Positions 32,325 to 43,700 of a stretch of DNA of 64,000 bases are shown here, in pieces; positions within the stretch are counted from its first letter, which is position 1, and each line of letters starts with the position of its first letter. Origin of the DNA: Muscardinus avellanarius. Lineage: Eukaryota; Chordata; Mammalia; Rodentia; Gliridae. The position numbers were made by a program, and so were the translations under genes. Location: assembly GCA_963383645.1 (NCBI GenBank), contig OY726579.1, positions 369,501 to 433,500 of the forward strand. The letters run 5' to 3'. The notes under the pieces are model-generated. The model ran no database searches, had not been told where the DNA came from, and was given only the letters and a program-made list of their open reading frames with translations.

Positions 32325-35012
32325 GTGGGCCCCTCCCCAGAGGCCCAGGACAGGGGACGTGGCTTCCAGGAGGTGAGGGCTGGGGCCTTAAAGAAAACCT
32401 CTCCTCCTCCCAATCCCCGGCAGCAAAGAAAGGAGTCCAAGAAGCCGCCCAGCAAGCTGCAGCCCAGAGCCCTGGAGGGCTGGCTCCGCCCCGAGGACGG
32501 CACAGCTGCGGGGACGGAGGAGGACGAGCTGGAGGTTCGGGTAAGCCGGGCATGGCAAACTACTCACGAACCCAAAACCCACACCAGGGTTGTGTAAAGA
32601 GAGAAGCAACTCTAAGTAACTTTGCCACAAAAGACTGGAAATGGAGGAGCCACCAGATAGAAGCAGGTTACCAGGGCCAGGCGCGCACCTGACTCAGGAG
32701 GCTGGGGCAGGAGGATCGCAGCTTCGAGGCCAACCTCAGCAATGTAGTGACCCTCAGGAACAGGGCAAGACCCTGTTACAAAACACTGAAAGGGTTAGGG
32801 GAGGTGGCTCAGAGGTAGAATGCCCTTGGGTTCAATCCCCAGTATCAAAAAGGGGGTGAGAGAGGACACCCAAGAACACAAGGCAGATGTCGGTCTTGCG
32901 AAGGCCTGGGTGGGCGCAGGGCTGGGAGACAAACCTGGCAGCTGCTCACCAAGCCTCGCCTGCTGGGCCGCCCCTGCCCAGCCCCTCCTCCCGGAGAGGT
33001 CTGGGGCAGCCAGCCTGGGGGGCCAACTCCAGAGTCAACAGGAGGGAGGGGACTGCGCTGGGACCTCCCCAGGCTTCAGCTGGCTGGGAGAGGGGTGGCT
33101 AGGCGCCCGGTGGCCAGGATCCCCTGGGGAGTGACCATTACTGTGACAGAGCCCAGGTGTGGTCACAGGCACTCAGGCCACAGTCCAGTGTCCGGCCCTT
33201 ATTTTTTGAACCTTTCTGCAGTGCTGGGGACAGAACCCGGGATGGGGCAGCCTCGGCCCTGGGGGTGCCTGCCTCGCCCACTACCCTAGGGTAGCCACCC
33301 AGCTCCCTTAATCTCTTTCTCCAAAAATCAGGATTTAGCTCTGAATCCCAGGGAACAGATGGCAGCTCTTTCAGATCCCAGGCCCCAGTCCCCCAGGCCC
33401 CGGCCGCCTCTTACCTGCCCCACCTTGCATCCCAGGGTGCCGCACACGTCTTTCCCAGGACACAACCCTCGGGTGATCTGATCGCCCCCGCTGGCCATGG
33501 AGCAAAAGAAAACAGTCATTTAGGTTCTGGTTCCCCAAAGTAGCCAGCCACGTCCCACACTCACGCCCCTGACCACTCGCTGCTTCCTCTGCGCCAGGGC
33601 TGCTCCCTGACTGTGGGGCAGCGTCCCCGCTGGGGGAGGTCTTGAGGTGGGATCCTGTGTGCTTCTGTTGTGAGGTAGGGCTGGGGCCGGCCCGGGTGGC
33701 CAGGGCGCCTTTCTGGCACAGCCCTTGGCTGACCATTCAGACACTGGGGTGACCACTGCGGCAGGCAGAGGTGGCCACCTGCAAATGACGGATACGGTGC
33801 AGTCCACTCTCCTGGGAGAGAGGACCTCCCGTTCACCCGCACCGCCCCAGTAAAGCCCTGCAGAGGCGCCAGGAAGCAGGAGGGGATGCGCTTGGAGGAG
33901 CAGGGAGAACTAAGCTTGGAGCATCCTTCTGGAGAAAAGCCATCCTAGCCAGGCACAAACCTATAATCCCAGTCCTTAGGAGGCTGAGACAGAAGGATCA
34001 CAGGTTTGAGGCTGGCCTCAGCAAACAGAGCTGAGGAGGATTATCAGGGCAGAAGATCAATCCCCACAACAAAAGAAAGAAAAGTTCCTGTGTGATTTCC
34101 CACAAAACAAGGCAGGCTGGGTGGGGAGTAGCGGGGGGCGGGGTCCTCAAGAGGTTCCCAGGTGTCCCCAGACACCTCCCTGCCGGAGCCTGAGATGTAA
34201 GGGGCAGGGGCCATGTGGCAGTTGGGAGCCACAGCACCCACTAGACACCCTGAGGTGAGTGGACATCCAGGGGTGGCAAGCGTGGGAGGCCCAGGCCCAG
34301 ACGGCCCCCAGGACCAAAGGCCATGCCCTCACTGGAGCGCGGGTGGAGCCCATGCTGCCCTCGGTGAGGGGTGAGGGGTGTCGGGCATGGGCGGAGCATG
34401 CCCCCGACAACGCTCACTCACCTGGGGTCCTCCCACCTACCCCAGTTCAACGCCCCCTTCGACGTTGGGATCAAGCTGTCCGGCACTCAGTACCAGCAGC
34501 ATGGCTGGGCGCTGGGCAAGTTCCTCCAGGACATCCTGTGGGAGGAGGCCAAAGGTGAGCCCTCGCCAGGGATGCCCAGGGCGCGAGCCACCAAGGGCGG
34601 GCCCCTCCTCCCCAGGCCCTGCCTCAGACCCCAGCGCATTCCCGTGGGGAGGGCGATGGGCTGGCAGGGGTGAGCACTGGGGGCAGCACCAGGCCGTCAG
34701 CGATCCCTGCGTGCCAGGCACAGGGCCCTGACTAGCCTTGGGGTGCCGGGTGAACCTCTGTGTCCTCAATGTAAAACGGTGCTAACGCTGATTGTGAGCA
34801 GGCAAAAACGCCAGGTGTTAAGGCGTCTGGCCTGGAAAACTTGTGCAAGCCCATGGGGATTCTGCCCCGCCTTCAGGACACACCCCGCAGGCTGCAGGAA
34901 GGTCGGGGGCTTCCCGCAGAGGGGCATGCCCTGCAAGCCCTGTGTGCTGCCCTGAGGGGCGCCGGCAGGGCCGTGACCTGTCTCCTTTCCAGAGGCCCCG
35001 GCTGCCAAGTGA
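32217..35012 (+). CDS. GHRL: Preproghrelin gene, coding span (four coding exons)
   Basis: Exons 32217-32324, 32424-32540, 34446-34554 and 34993-35012 join in phase to give 117 codons, the usual length. Residues 1-23 are a signal peptide with a leucine core (CSLLLL). Residues 24-51 are ghrelin, starting [10 protein letters not shown]. Ser3 of the peptide is the residue octanoylated by GOAT (MBOAT4), and cleavage follows Pro50-Arg51. Residues 76-98 are obestatin, followed by Gly-Lys, an amidation signal. Acyl-ghrelin is secreted by stomach X/A-like cells and acts on GHSR to drive growth-hormone release and feeding (family knowledge). Sequence oddities are Ser23 of ghrelin (Ala in human and rat) and Trp21 of obestatin. 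TATDN2 converges from the other strand. Confidence 0.95.
32424..32540 (+). CDS. GHRL: GHRL exon 3
   Basis: Acceptor ccccggcag, donor GTAAGC. The 39 codons begin [15 protein letters not shown], which completes ghrelin to Arg28, and then read [11 protein letters not shown] and EDELEVR. The intron before it is only 99 nt, a multiple of three, and has no in-frame stop. Confidence 0.95.
32670..32855 (+). repeat. SINE in GHRL intron 3
   Basis: A diverged plus-oriented copy from ccagggccaggcgcgcacctg to cccttgggttcaatccccagtat. The rest of the intron (to 34445) is GC-rich, with a weak right-half trace at 33215 and a partial SINE at 33945-34030. No further exon was recognised. Confidence 0.65.
34446..34554 (+). 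CDS. GHRL: GHRL exon 4 (obestatin exon)
   Basis: Acceptor cctaccccag, donor GTGAGC. It encodes [20 protein letters not shown], then WAL and GK, then [11 protein letters not shown]. The first 23 residues are obestatin. The TGG codon at obestatin position 21 stands where rat has CGG (Arg), consistent with a C-to-T change at a CpG. Confidence 0.95.
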
Positions 35013-35118
35013 GGGCGGCACCGGCCTGGTGCCTGGGACCACACCTGCTTCTGGAGCTCCTGCAAAGGCCCGTCCTCCTGCACTCGCCTGCGTGTGAATA
35101 AACGTGCAAAGTGCTCCG
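34993..35118 (+). CDS. GHRL: GHRL exon 5: last six codons and 3' UTR
   Basis: Acceptor ctcctttccag. It finishes the protein with EAPAAK and TGA at 35010-35012. A 3' UTR of about 100 bases follows, with AATAAA at 35097-35102. The transcript end near 35118 is estimated from the poly(A) signal. Confidence 0.9.
35097..35102 (+). terminator. GHRL: GHRL poly(A) signal
   Basis: AATAAA in the context gtgtgaataaacgtgc, 85 bases after the stop, followed by a GT-rich stretch (gctccgagtgggggcgt). The short 3' UTR agrees with known ghrelin mRNAs. Confidence 0.85.
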
Positions 35119-36300
35119 AGTGGGGGCGTACGCCACCAAAACACAACTCTGCATCTCAGTTATTCCTTTAGTTTATTGTGGTAGGTTGAGTGAATCCGGA
35201 GGGAACTTACCTCCAACCTACACCCCCAACTCTATTTGGTCCCTGGGTTCCATCCCTAGTATCACACACACACAAAAGGCTGTCTCGCCAATAAAAAAGG
35301 GCTGGGGACGTAGCTCAGTGGTAGAGCTACACCCTAGGTAAAAGAGAGAGAGGAAGAAGCGAGGGGGAAAGGCTGGGGGCGTGGGCTGGAGGTAAGATGT
35401 CCAGGTTTACTCCCCAGGACCCAAGCAAACAGCCGCCCGCTGACCTGCGCCAGGTCTCCCAAGGCTCCCGACCCAGCCCACTGCCTCGACGCTCAGGCCC
35501 CACACGCTGCAGCCCAGACACCAGCAGCCCTGCTCCTTAGCGTGGGTGGACTGTGAGGCAAGACGGATGGGCACATCGCAGGGAGGGGCATCCCAAACAT
35601 GAGCACGGCTTGGCTGGGGAGCGTCGCACGCCTCAGACGCCCCAGGAGCCTGCCAACCGCCAGCAGCCAGTGCGCCTGCGCCTCGAGCCCGGTGAGCAGC
35701 CCTACTGCCACCCTTGCTGGGGAGCCAGGGCCCTGCATCTGGAACACCCCAGCCTCGGCTCCACATTTTGGCAAAACCCAGGCTGCCTGAGCGTGGTGGC
35801 GCACGCTTGTAATCCCTGCGCTTGGGAGGCAGAGACAGGAGGATCGCGCAGGTTCGAAGCCAGCCTCGGTGGCTTAAGAGACCCTGTTTCCAAATAAAAA
35901 TGTAAGATAGGTCTGGGAGTGTAGCCCGGAGGTAGAAGGGCTTCCAGGAACTCCAGTACCACCAAAGGAAAAAAAACAGGCTGGCCAGTTCGGAGGGGCG
36001 CTGGGGGTGTAGCTCAGAGAGAGAAAGCCTCTGGATTCATTCCCAGCACAAGAATAAGACACAGCTGAGGACGTATCTCAGAGATAGAATGCTCCTTGGG
36101 TTCAGTCCCCCAGTACCACACACACACAAAGAAACGATTAGGGGACGCACTTTAAAAACCACATCACCCCAGCCATGTTCTCATCTCAGACACGCTTCTT
36201 CATGCTTTACTTGGTGCCACTGGGGCTGGGTGTATAGCTTGGTGGAGCATGAGGCCCCGGTTTCAGTTCCCAGCACTACAAAAAAAAAAGTCTTAATGAC
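35119..36300. repeat. Intergenic region between GHRL and TATDN2 ends, with SINEs
   Basis: Pieces: minus 35175-35240, plus right halves 35290-35335 and 35370-35425, plus full copy 35785-35970, plus right halves 36000-36055, 36060-36120 and 36220-36285. The stretch 35430-35780 is unique GC-rich sequence with no gene recognised. Confidence 0.6.
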
Positions 36301-38935
36301 ACGACTAACTTACGGGCCTCTGAAGTGGGGTGTTACGCACCCCTGAGTAAGCAAGATATTGGAGAAAAAAATTCTCCTTATGAAACAACTTCTTGGCTTT
36401 GTGATGAGTTGCATGTGCATTCAGCTTACTACACACAGCAGCTCAGAAACCCTCTTACAACACCCCACAGAAGCGTCCACGCTGAGCTGCCCTCCTCCAT
36501 GGGGACCCACCCTGAACACCCTCCCCCCCTTACCGCCAGCCCGGCCGCCGACCCTGCCACTGTACATTCCAGTGGCCATTTGCCCTTAATTTATAAAAAT
36601 GAATGACGCACACACCAGAGTGCTTGACGGCACATATTTAACATCAGTCCCAAACTCAGCAGAGAAAAACGGACTGGCGTGGCGGCCGGCGCACGCCCGT
36701 GACCCCGACCACCACTTCCCATTGAGGAGTGTTTCAAAGCAGAGAGGGCTGGGCGGCTCAGGGCACAGCACCCGGCACGCCAGGCCCCGAGGGGCCCCAG
36801 CACCCAAACAACACAAGACCCAGAGAACACCTTCCTGCCAGGTGAGACTGCAGAGTGAGCGGGTTTCTTCACTAGCACGAGCTCTCAGCGCAAACCCCAG
36901 TGCAGGGCCGCTCCAGGCTCTCCTCCCGGGGCGCTGCCGGGCGGGGCGCAGTGTGGGGGGGCCATCTCTGAGCAGCGGCTAAGAAGAGACCCCATGCAGC
37001 AAAAAAGTGTAACGTTTACAAAGGCACAACACACTCTTGTATCCAGGTTACTCTTACAACTAGGGGCACGGGCATGCTTAGGAACGTCTCCTGGCACTCA
37101 GAGTGCACAGGTACCACCGCCAACACCGCCGGACCAAACACCAGAGAGACCCAGAGAGACGTGGCTAGAGGATCCGTCGCTTTATTCCTAGAAAGAGATG
37201 GCCAAAGTGGGTGCGGGGTACAGAGGCATCCGCCCCTCAGCACAGCGAGCACCACCAGGCCGGCCACCCAAAACACAGAACCCACCCCAGGCCAAGTGGC
37301 CGCCCGCCTCTGCAGAACGTCCCGCCGTGGGAGAGCCTGCCCGGGCCGCCCTGGATCCGAGAGCGCGTAGAGATAGCACCTGTGCTCTTCCCCGGGGGCC
37401 GCGTGGCCGGCCGTGTGGACAGTGCGGACTCACAGGGCTTGCGGTAGAGATGGCTATGCGGTTTCGCGTGGGCCACAACAGAGCAATGAAAGGCTGAGTG
37501 ATCTCCCAAAGTTTTCAAACAGGAGCTCGAGGCCCCGAATCTCCCACACCGGAAAACCTGAGGCGCAGATAAAGCCGCTGCCCTGGGGAGGCAGCTGCAG
37601 TGGGGCCCACTTCCCAGGCCAGTGCTGCGGGATCGAGACTCCACACTGCAAGAGCCATTCTCTCTGGCTCCCGCTCTTGCCTTCCAAAGACACTCAGGGG
37701 CAGAAATCCACTGCAAGTGAGGGATCGCAATCAAAGCCTCCAGCAAGCAGGAGGAAAGATCAGGTGGGATCAGGTGGGGATCCTTCTGGAAAGCCTGCCG
37801 GAGTCCGCACACTGACAGGGACCATGCCCTCTGGGGCCTATGAACAGTCTTCCCGGGGCCACGTGGAGCACAGAAGCATTTCCCACCTGACATCACCAGG
37901 CTGCTCGAGTCCAAGGAGAAGCTCTCTCCTCTGAATCAGGGTGCCAGACGCAGAAGAGGCAAGCCGAGTGCGGGCCAGCAGGAGGACCGCCGTGCTGGAG
38001 ACTGGGGCCTGCCCCGCGTGTGCAGCAGGCGCGCTGCGCCACCCGGGGTTCTGGACAACGGGACAGGTTTGGCTGCCCCTGGTGGCGGGCACTCCAGGGC
38101 AGCAACAGCGGCCCCAACGGGAGCTCATCGTGGTCCAGAGGGACACAGGGAGGCCGGGCCCGACACTTGGCTGGACGGCCAGCCTGCCTGGCGCTGCAGG
38201 CAGGCGCTCTATCCGGCTGTTCCAAGCAGCAGGAGCACCTTCTTGGGGGGCCTCTTCCTTCAGCAGGCCGGTCTGCCTCCAGTGTCTATCAGCCAGGACT
38301 TTCCAAGGACAAGGAGCGAGTCTGTGTACTTCCATACTGACGAGGGTGGCAGCTGTGGTCCTTCTGCTTGTGTTGATGCTGGGGTTGGCATGGCAACAGG
38401 GACAGCCATACAGAAGTTATCCAAGGATGGAAGGGGTGACATCCCTGATTGCCAGAAAGCAAACCTCAGAGACGGGTCTCCACCGCACTTGCCCCGAGTG
38501 ACTTCCACTCAGAAGAGGCAGGACGCAGCAGGAGGGTGACTATTCACACACTGCTCGAAAACGGGCCACGGAAAGCAGCGCCTGGCACACTCGCTGCACC
38601 CCCAATGCGTCGTTACCTTTCTCTCCACTGAGCGCCCAGAGCACTGCAGCCCGAGCAGACGACCCCTCACCTGAGGTCAGCCCGGCTGACCACCTGCCAG
38701 GCAGAGGGGCCTCCAGGAGAGGCCTCCAGGAAAGCAGCCTGCCCTGGCCTATCTGTTCCAAGGGGCTCCACAAACAGGGCCTCGACCAGGGCAGGTGGGT
38801 CGGAGCCCAAGCTGCGCTCCCCGAGCTGCTGGTCAATCTGCAGGTCTGAAAGATAAAAGGTTCCAAGCCAAGGTCACACAAGACAAGCCAGGTATCTCTC
38901 TGAATCTACATTTACATTTTCTATGTTAAGAAACT
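36300..38935. other. SINE-free GC-rich region: distal TATDN2 3' UTR and intergenic
   Basis: About 2.6 kb free of SINEs downstream of TATDN2. A minus-strand AATAAA at 37181-37186 would end a 3' UTR of about 3.5 kb, so 37165-38935 may be exonic UTR. In human an antisense RNA (GHRLOS) arises around GHRL. I see no coding motif here, and the many open frames are products of GC content. Confidence 0.4.
37181..37186 (-). terminator. TATDN2: Candidate TATDN2 poly(A) signal
   Basis: TTTATT on the plus strand (AATAAA on the minus strand) in taggaataaagcga. It is the best signal I see in the SINE-free DNA after the TATDN2 stop. Use in vivo is unknown. Confidence 0.4.
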
Positions 38936-38941
38936 ACAGGC

Positions 38942-40560
38942 CGCCAGGCGTGGTGGCGCACGCTTGTAATCCCCCCCGGAGACAGGAGGATTGCACAGGT
39001 TCGAAGCCAGCCTCACTGGCTTAAGAGACCCTGTTTCCAAATAAAAATTTTTAAAAAATAGGTCTGGGAGTGTAGGCCGGAGGTAGAAGGGTTTCCAGGA
39101 ACCCCAGTACCACCAAAAAAAAAAAAAAAAGAAAGAAAAAAAGAAACCACAGGCCTAAGGTTGGCGTTGTAGCACCCTCCTCTTGCAATTCCAGCACTGG
39201 GGAGGCTGAGACAGGAGGATCGCAGTTTGTGGCCAGCCTCAGCTACTTAGTGAGGCCCTTTGCAATTTAGTGAGATACTGTTTCAAAATAAAGAATAAAA
39301 ATAGGGGTGGAGGTGTAGCTCAGGCGGTAGAATGCCCAAGTTCAATCCTCAGTACCACACACAAACAAACAAGGGTCTAAAGTCAGGCATGATAGTGCAA
39401 ACTTGTAACCTAGTACTTGGGAGGTTAAAATAAGGTCACAGGTTCTTGACCAGTCTCAGTAACTTAGCAAGGCTCTATAATTTAGTGAAACTCTTGTTTC
39501 AAAATAAAACAGGGCTGGGGAATGTAGCTCAGAGGCAGAACACCTCTGGGTTTACTCCCTAGTATAAGAAAGGAAGAAGGAAAGGAAGGAGATATAGGCC
39601 TCGTGAAGGAAGGAAAGAAGGAATGAAGGAATAAAGGAAGGAAGGGCACAGCGTGGATGGTGGCACACGCCTGCGAGTCACGGGAGGCTGAGACAGGAGG
39701 ATCGTGGGGCCAAGGCCAACCTCGGCAACTGAGCGAGGCCCTCCACAACTTAGCGAGACTGTTTCAAGTAAAAAAGGAGCTGGGTGGGGTGGTGCACACT
39801 TGTATCCTAGTACTTGGGAGGCTGAGACAGGAGGATCATGGTTCGAGGCCAGCCTCAGCTACTTAGTGAGGCCCTCGCAACTCAGTGAGACCCTGTTTCA
39901 AAATAAAGAATAAAAAATAGGGCTGGGAGTGTAGCTCAGAGACAGAATGCCCCTGGGTTCCATCCCCAGTACTCCAAAATAAGTAAAAATAAGAAAGGGC
40001 TGAGGGTGTATCTCAGAGGTAGGGCAGCCTCGGGAAGAGAGAAGCAGGGAGGGAGAAAGAAGGAAGGGGACAGGAAAAGAGAAAGGAGAGGGGGAAAGAG
40101 GAGACAAAATACTTGGGAGCAGGAGAATCCCAGGTTCACAGCCAGCCCCAGCACCATAGCAAGATCCTGCCTCGAATAGAAAGTAAAGTCAGGCTGGGAT
40201 ACAGCTTGGAGGTGGAACGTCCCTGGGTTCAAGCCAGCACCACAAAAAATAAAAAAGAAGAAAATGCAGCCAAGGATCCGCTCATTCTCATATTTATTTC
40301 TAGTACTACCTCTAGCTTATTCTACCTTTGAGCTCTAGTCCGCCACCCCCATTTTAAAAACAGGGTCTAACTTGCTGAGGCTGGTCTCAAATCTGCAATC
40401 CTCCAATCTTAGCCTCCCAAGTACTAGGATTACAAGCATGCACCACCACACCCAGCTGCTTGTTCCAATACATATTTATTTATTGGTGCATTGTAATCAT
40501 ACATCTTAATGGGGTATAAGATGGTCTCAGCTTCCCAAGTACTGGGATTATAAGCATGTG
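38942..40560. repeat. SINE cluster in the probable TATDN2 3' UTR
   Basis: Plus copies: 38942-39130, 39160-39360, 39380-39575, 39650-39775, 39778-39985 and 40110-40250. A minus copy lies at about 40345-40460 and a minus trace at 40525-40560. GGAA-rich simple repeats lie at 39570-39645 and 40035-40105. The plus copies are antisense to TATDN2 and the minus ones sense. Confidence 0.65.
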
Positions 40561-40637
40561 CCACTTTTGTTCTGGTTTTTAAAAACACGAGAACCTCCTC
40601 ACCCTTTTCCGGGAGATTCCAGATGGCACCCACCTCC

Positions 40638-40778
40638 TCAGAGATTGTAGAGGCGACTGGTGTTCTCCCGCAAGACGGCCAGGGTGCGGGAGAGTGGCTC
40701 ATCCTTGACCCTGGCGATCTCTCGGACGGTATGCAGGGCCAGGCCCGGGTGGGCATACTGGCAGAGGCTCTTGGAAAC
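40638..40778 (-). CDS. TATDN2: TATDN2 exon 6 (last coding)
   Basis: Acceptor gtcttccag. It reads [12 protein letters not shown], then [15 protein letters not shown] and [11 protein letters not shown], with TGA at 40638-40640. This is the C-terminal helix region of the TatD domain; the NTSRL motif is typical of the family's end. Confidence 0.95.
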   Translation of the reverse strand, partial: VSKSLCQYAHPGLALHTVREIARVKDEPLSRTLAVLRENTSRLYNL

Positions 40779-43700
40779 CTGGAAGACAGCAAGCGTTCAG
40801 GGCATCGCTGTGCCTCCTGCGCACAGCTGGAGTGAGCTCCCTCCCGTCCCTTCCCCAGCAAGGACCTCTTCGGGGCTGCCCTGTAGAGACCCCTTTACCT
40901 GCAGGTGCAGGGAGAGTCCTAGTCATGGGGCTCTGGGTGAGCAGGGTCCCACGCTTCCGTGGACTGCCCTCTACAGGGTTGGGCTTTGCACTGCCTGGAA
41001 GAGAGTGGTTACCCTTCAGCTTCTCAGCCCCCTAGACTTTCAGTTCTGCAGAACAACAACGAGGAGACAGCTGTGCGGCCCAGGCTGGGGCCTGCAAGTC
41101 ACTGGGGCTCGGGCCCTGCTGAGCTGGTGCGGGAGCCCGCCTCCCCCCACCCCGGGCTTCACTGGGCCCGAGGACGCGCCTACCTGGCGAGGGAGGAAGT
41201 AGGGCGCGTCGGTCTCCACGATGATCCTCTCCAGGGGGATCTGTTTCACAGCGTCCCGGGCCTCCCAGGCGGAGGAGTAGGTCAGGACTGCTGTGAAGCC
41301 CACGGACATGTTGGGGAAGTGCTTCAACAGGGGCTCGATGACAGGATAGCTGCCGGTGAAGCAGTGCCTGCGGGCAGAACTGCAGGTCAGGGCTCGGGCC
41401 CCGCAGCGCCCTCCTGACCCAGGAACCCTCCGATGCGTTCCAGAAAGAGCGGGCTGCATCTAAGGGAAGCTCCACAGAAAGCGCGCGCTCGAGCTGCTTT
41501 CAGCATGGAAAGACCAAGACGGGCGGGGAGCGAGGCTCAACACCACCCACCCAGGGGGCCGCTAAGACCGTCGCCACCATCACACACGGCAGCAGTGCGG
41601 GGAGCGGGCTGGCGAGGCACGGGGCAGGAGCAAAGGGAAACCTGGCCCTTGGGGCTCCAGCTCCAGCTCTGTCAAGTGTACTGCAATGAAGGCACTAAAG
41701 CCGGACAGGGAGCTCACAGGCTCGAGGCAGCCACAGCAACTCAGTGAGACCCTGTTTCAAAATAAAAATAAAAACTGGGCGTGACAGCGCACTCTTGTCA
41801 TCCCAGTACTTGGGAGGCTGAGACAAGAGGATTGCAGGTTTGAGGCCAGCCTCAGCTACCTAGTGAGGCCCTCCACAACTTAGTAAGACCCTGTTTCAAG
41901 ATAAAGAATACACGAGCCAGGCGTGGTGGCGCACGCTTGTAATCCCAGCATTCAGGAGACTGACACCAGAGGACTGCGGTTCGTGGACAGCCTCAGCTAC
42001 TTAGTGAGGCCCTCTGTAACTCAGTGAGACCCTGTTTCAAAGTAAAGAATAAAGAACAGGGCAGGGGGTGTAGCTCAGAGGTCAAATGCCCCTGGGTTCC
42101 ATCACCAGACCTGCAAAATAAAGAAAGAAAGAAAGAATAAAGAATACAAAGTAGGGCTGGGGTAGTAAAGCTTGGAAGTATAATGCCCCTGGCTTCAATC
42201 CCCAGTGCCTCAAAAAAAAAAAAAAAAAAAAAAAGGGTTACCATTTAGATAAGACACATCCTGGATGTTAACAGCACCTATGGGAAAGGATCTTTCAAAT
42301 TTTCAAATTTGGTAAGGGGGAAATGTCTTTCTGGGCATTCTTCCTCTGAGTTATACCCTAGCCCAATTTTATTTGGTAACAAGGCCTTGCTGAGTTGCCA
42401 AGACTGGTTTGAGCCTGCGATCTCCTGCCTCCGCCTCCCAAGAGCTGGGATCACAGGCGTGCGCCACCAGCCCGGCCGGCAGTCCTGCTCTCTGAGAACT
42501 CAAGGCCCTTCCTACTCACTGGTGACGTGGAGGCATTTTTTTTTTTTTTTTTGGTTCTGGGGATGGAACCCAGGGGCATTCTACCTCCAAGCGACACCCC
42601 CTGCCCTATTTTTTATTCTTTATTTTGAAACAGGGTCTCACTGAGTTGCAGAGGGCCTCACTAAGTAGCTGAGGCTGGCCGCGAACCGCGATCCTCCGGT
42701 CTCAGCCTCCCGAATGCCGGGATGACAAGCGTGCGCCACCACGCCCGGCTCACTTGGAGGCATTTGCTCAAACCATGGGCCAAGCAGAGTCACAATTTTG
42801 TAGGCAAAAATTCGAAAGTGTCTCAAAGTATCAGAAACTTTACCAGGCTCGACTCAATTCTTTAGAAAAGTTACTACATAGACATATAATGGGGGTCTGG
42901 ATCCCAGAGTGGCCTCATGGAAGGAAAAAAACAAAGACATAATATTAGCATGTTTTCCTTTTTCCAGCTAACGTCTCGTTTGCTCGCTGAAGCTGTGGCC
43001 TCTGACCTATGGATTTTGTAGTCAGAGGGCACAAATTTTTTCATGATGTCCAGCAGATCTTCGTCCGCTTCTCGGCAGTGGATGACCAGGGGCTTCTTGA
43101 GGGACACAGCCAGCTGAAGCTGCCTTTCAAATACCTGGGAGAAGACAGAGACACCAGCTGCTCAGCGGCGTGTCCAAAACCCACTGCCCCCGAATCCCAG
43201 CTCAACAGGCATCTGAGCTACACCTCCAATCCTTTTAGTTTTTTTTTTAATCTTGAAACAGGGACTCACTAAGTTCCTGAGTCTGGCCTCGAACCTGCAG
43301 TCCTCTTTTCTCAGTCTCCCAAGAACTGGGATCACAGGCACGCACCACCACTCCTGGCGCCAATTCACTATTTTAAATTACATGAGCATGGACACTGTTC
43401 TCTGAGAACTTCCTGGGGCCTGTGAGTGCACAGGGCCGGCCGGCAGGTGAGACGTGCATTCTTCGCCAGCTCCTGCAGGGGGCGCTGCCCGCAGGCCCTG
43501 AGGGCCAGCACCATGCAGGCTGGAGTCCAGAGCCAGGAGACAAGGCAGCCTCCACCACAACCTCCTCGCAGGCGTGCCCAGGGCGCAGCGGCAGGACAGG
43601 ACCAAGGGTCAAAACAAGCTAACACCCCCACCTTGCTGGCCCCACCCGGACTCCTCAGAGGGCAAGACTCCAGACCTCTGCCCAAGCCAGAGAACTGTAA

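Noticed and set aside
31707..32597. Plus-strand open frame of 296 codons covering GHRL exons 2 and 3
   Set aside because: It reads through the GHRL promoter, the first intron and the 99-nt intron. Only the parts from 32217 within the exons match preproghrelin; the upstream openness reflects GC content.
35290..35335. tRNA-like sequences (gtagctcagtggtagagc and similar) as tRNA genes
   Set aside because: They are the tRNA-derived right halves of SINEs: the anticodon arm is missing, the cloverleaf is incomplete, and an A-rich tail follows.
36586..38540. Many overlapping 70-220 codon frames on both strands downstream of TATDN2
   Set aside because: GC-rich sequence with few stops. No known motif, no coherent splice structure, and position fits TATDN2 3' UTR and intergenic DNA.
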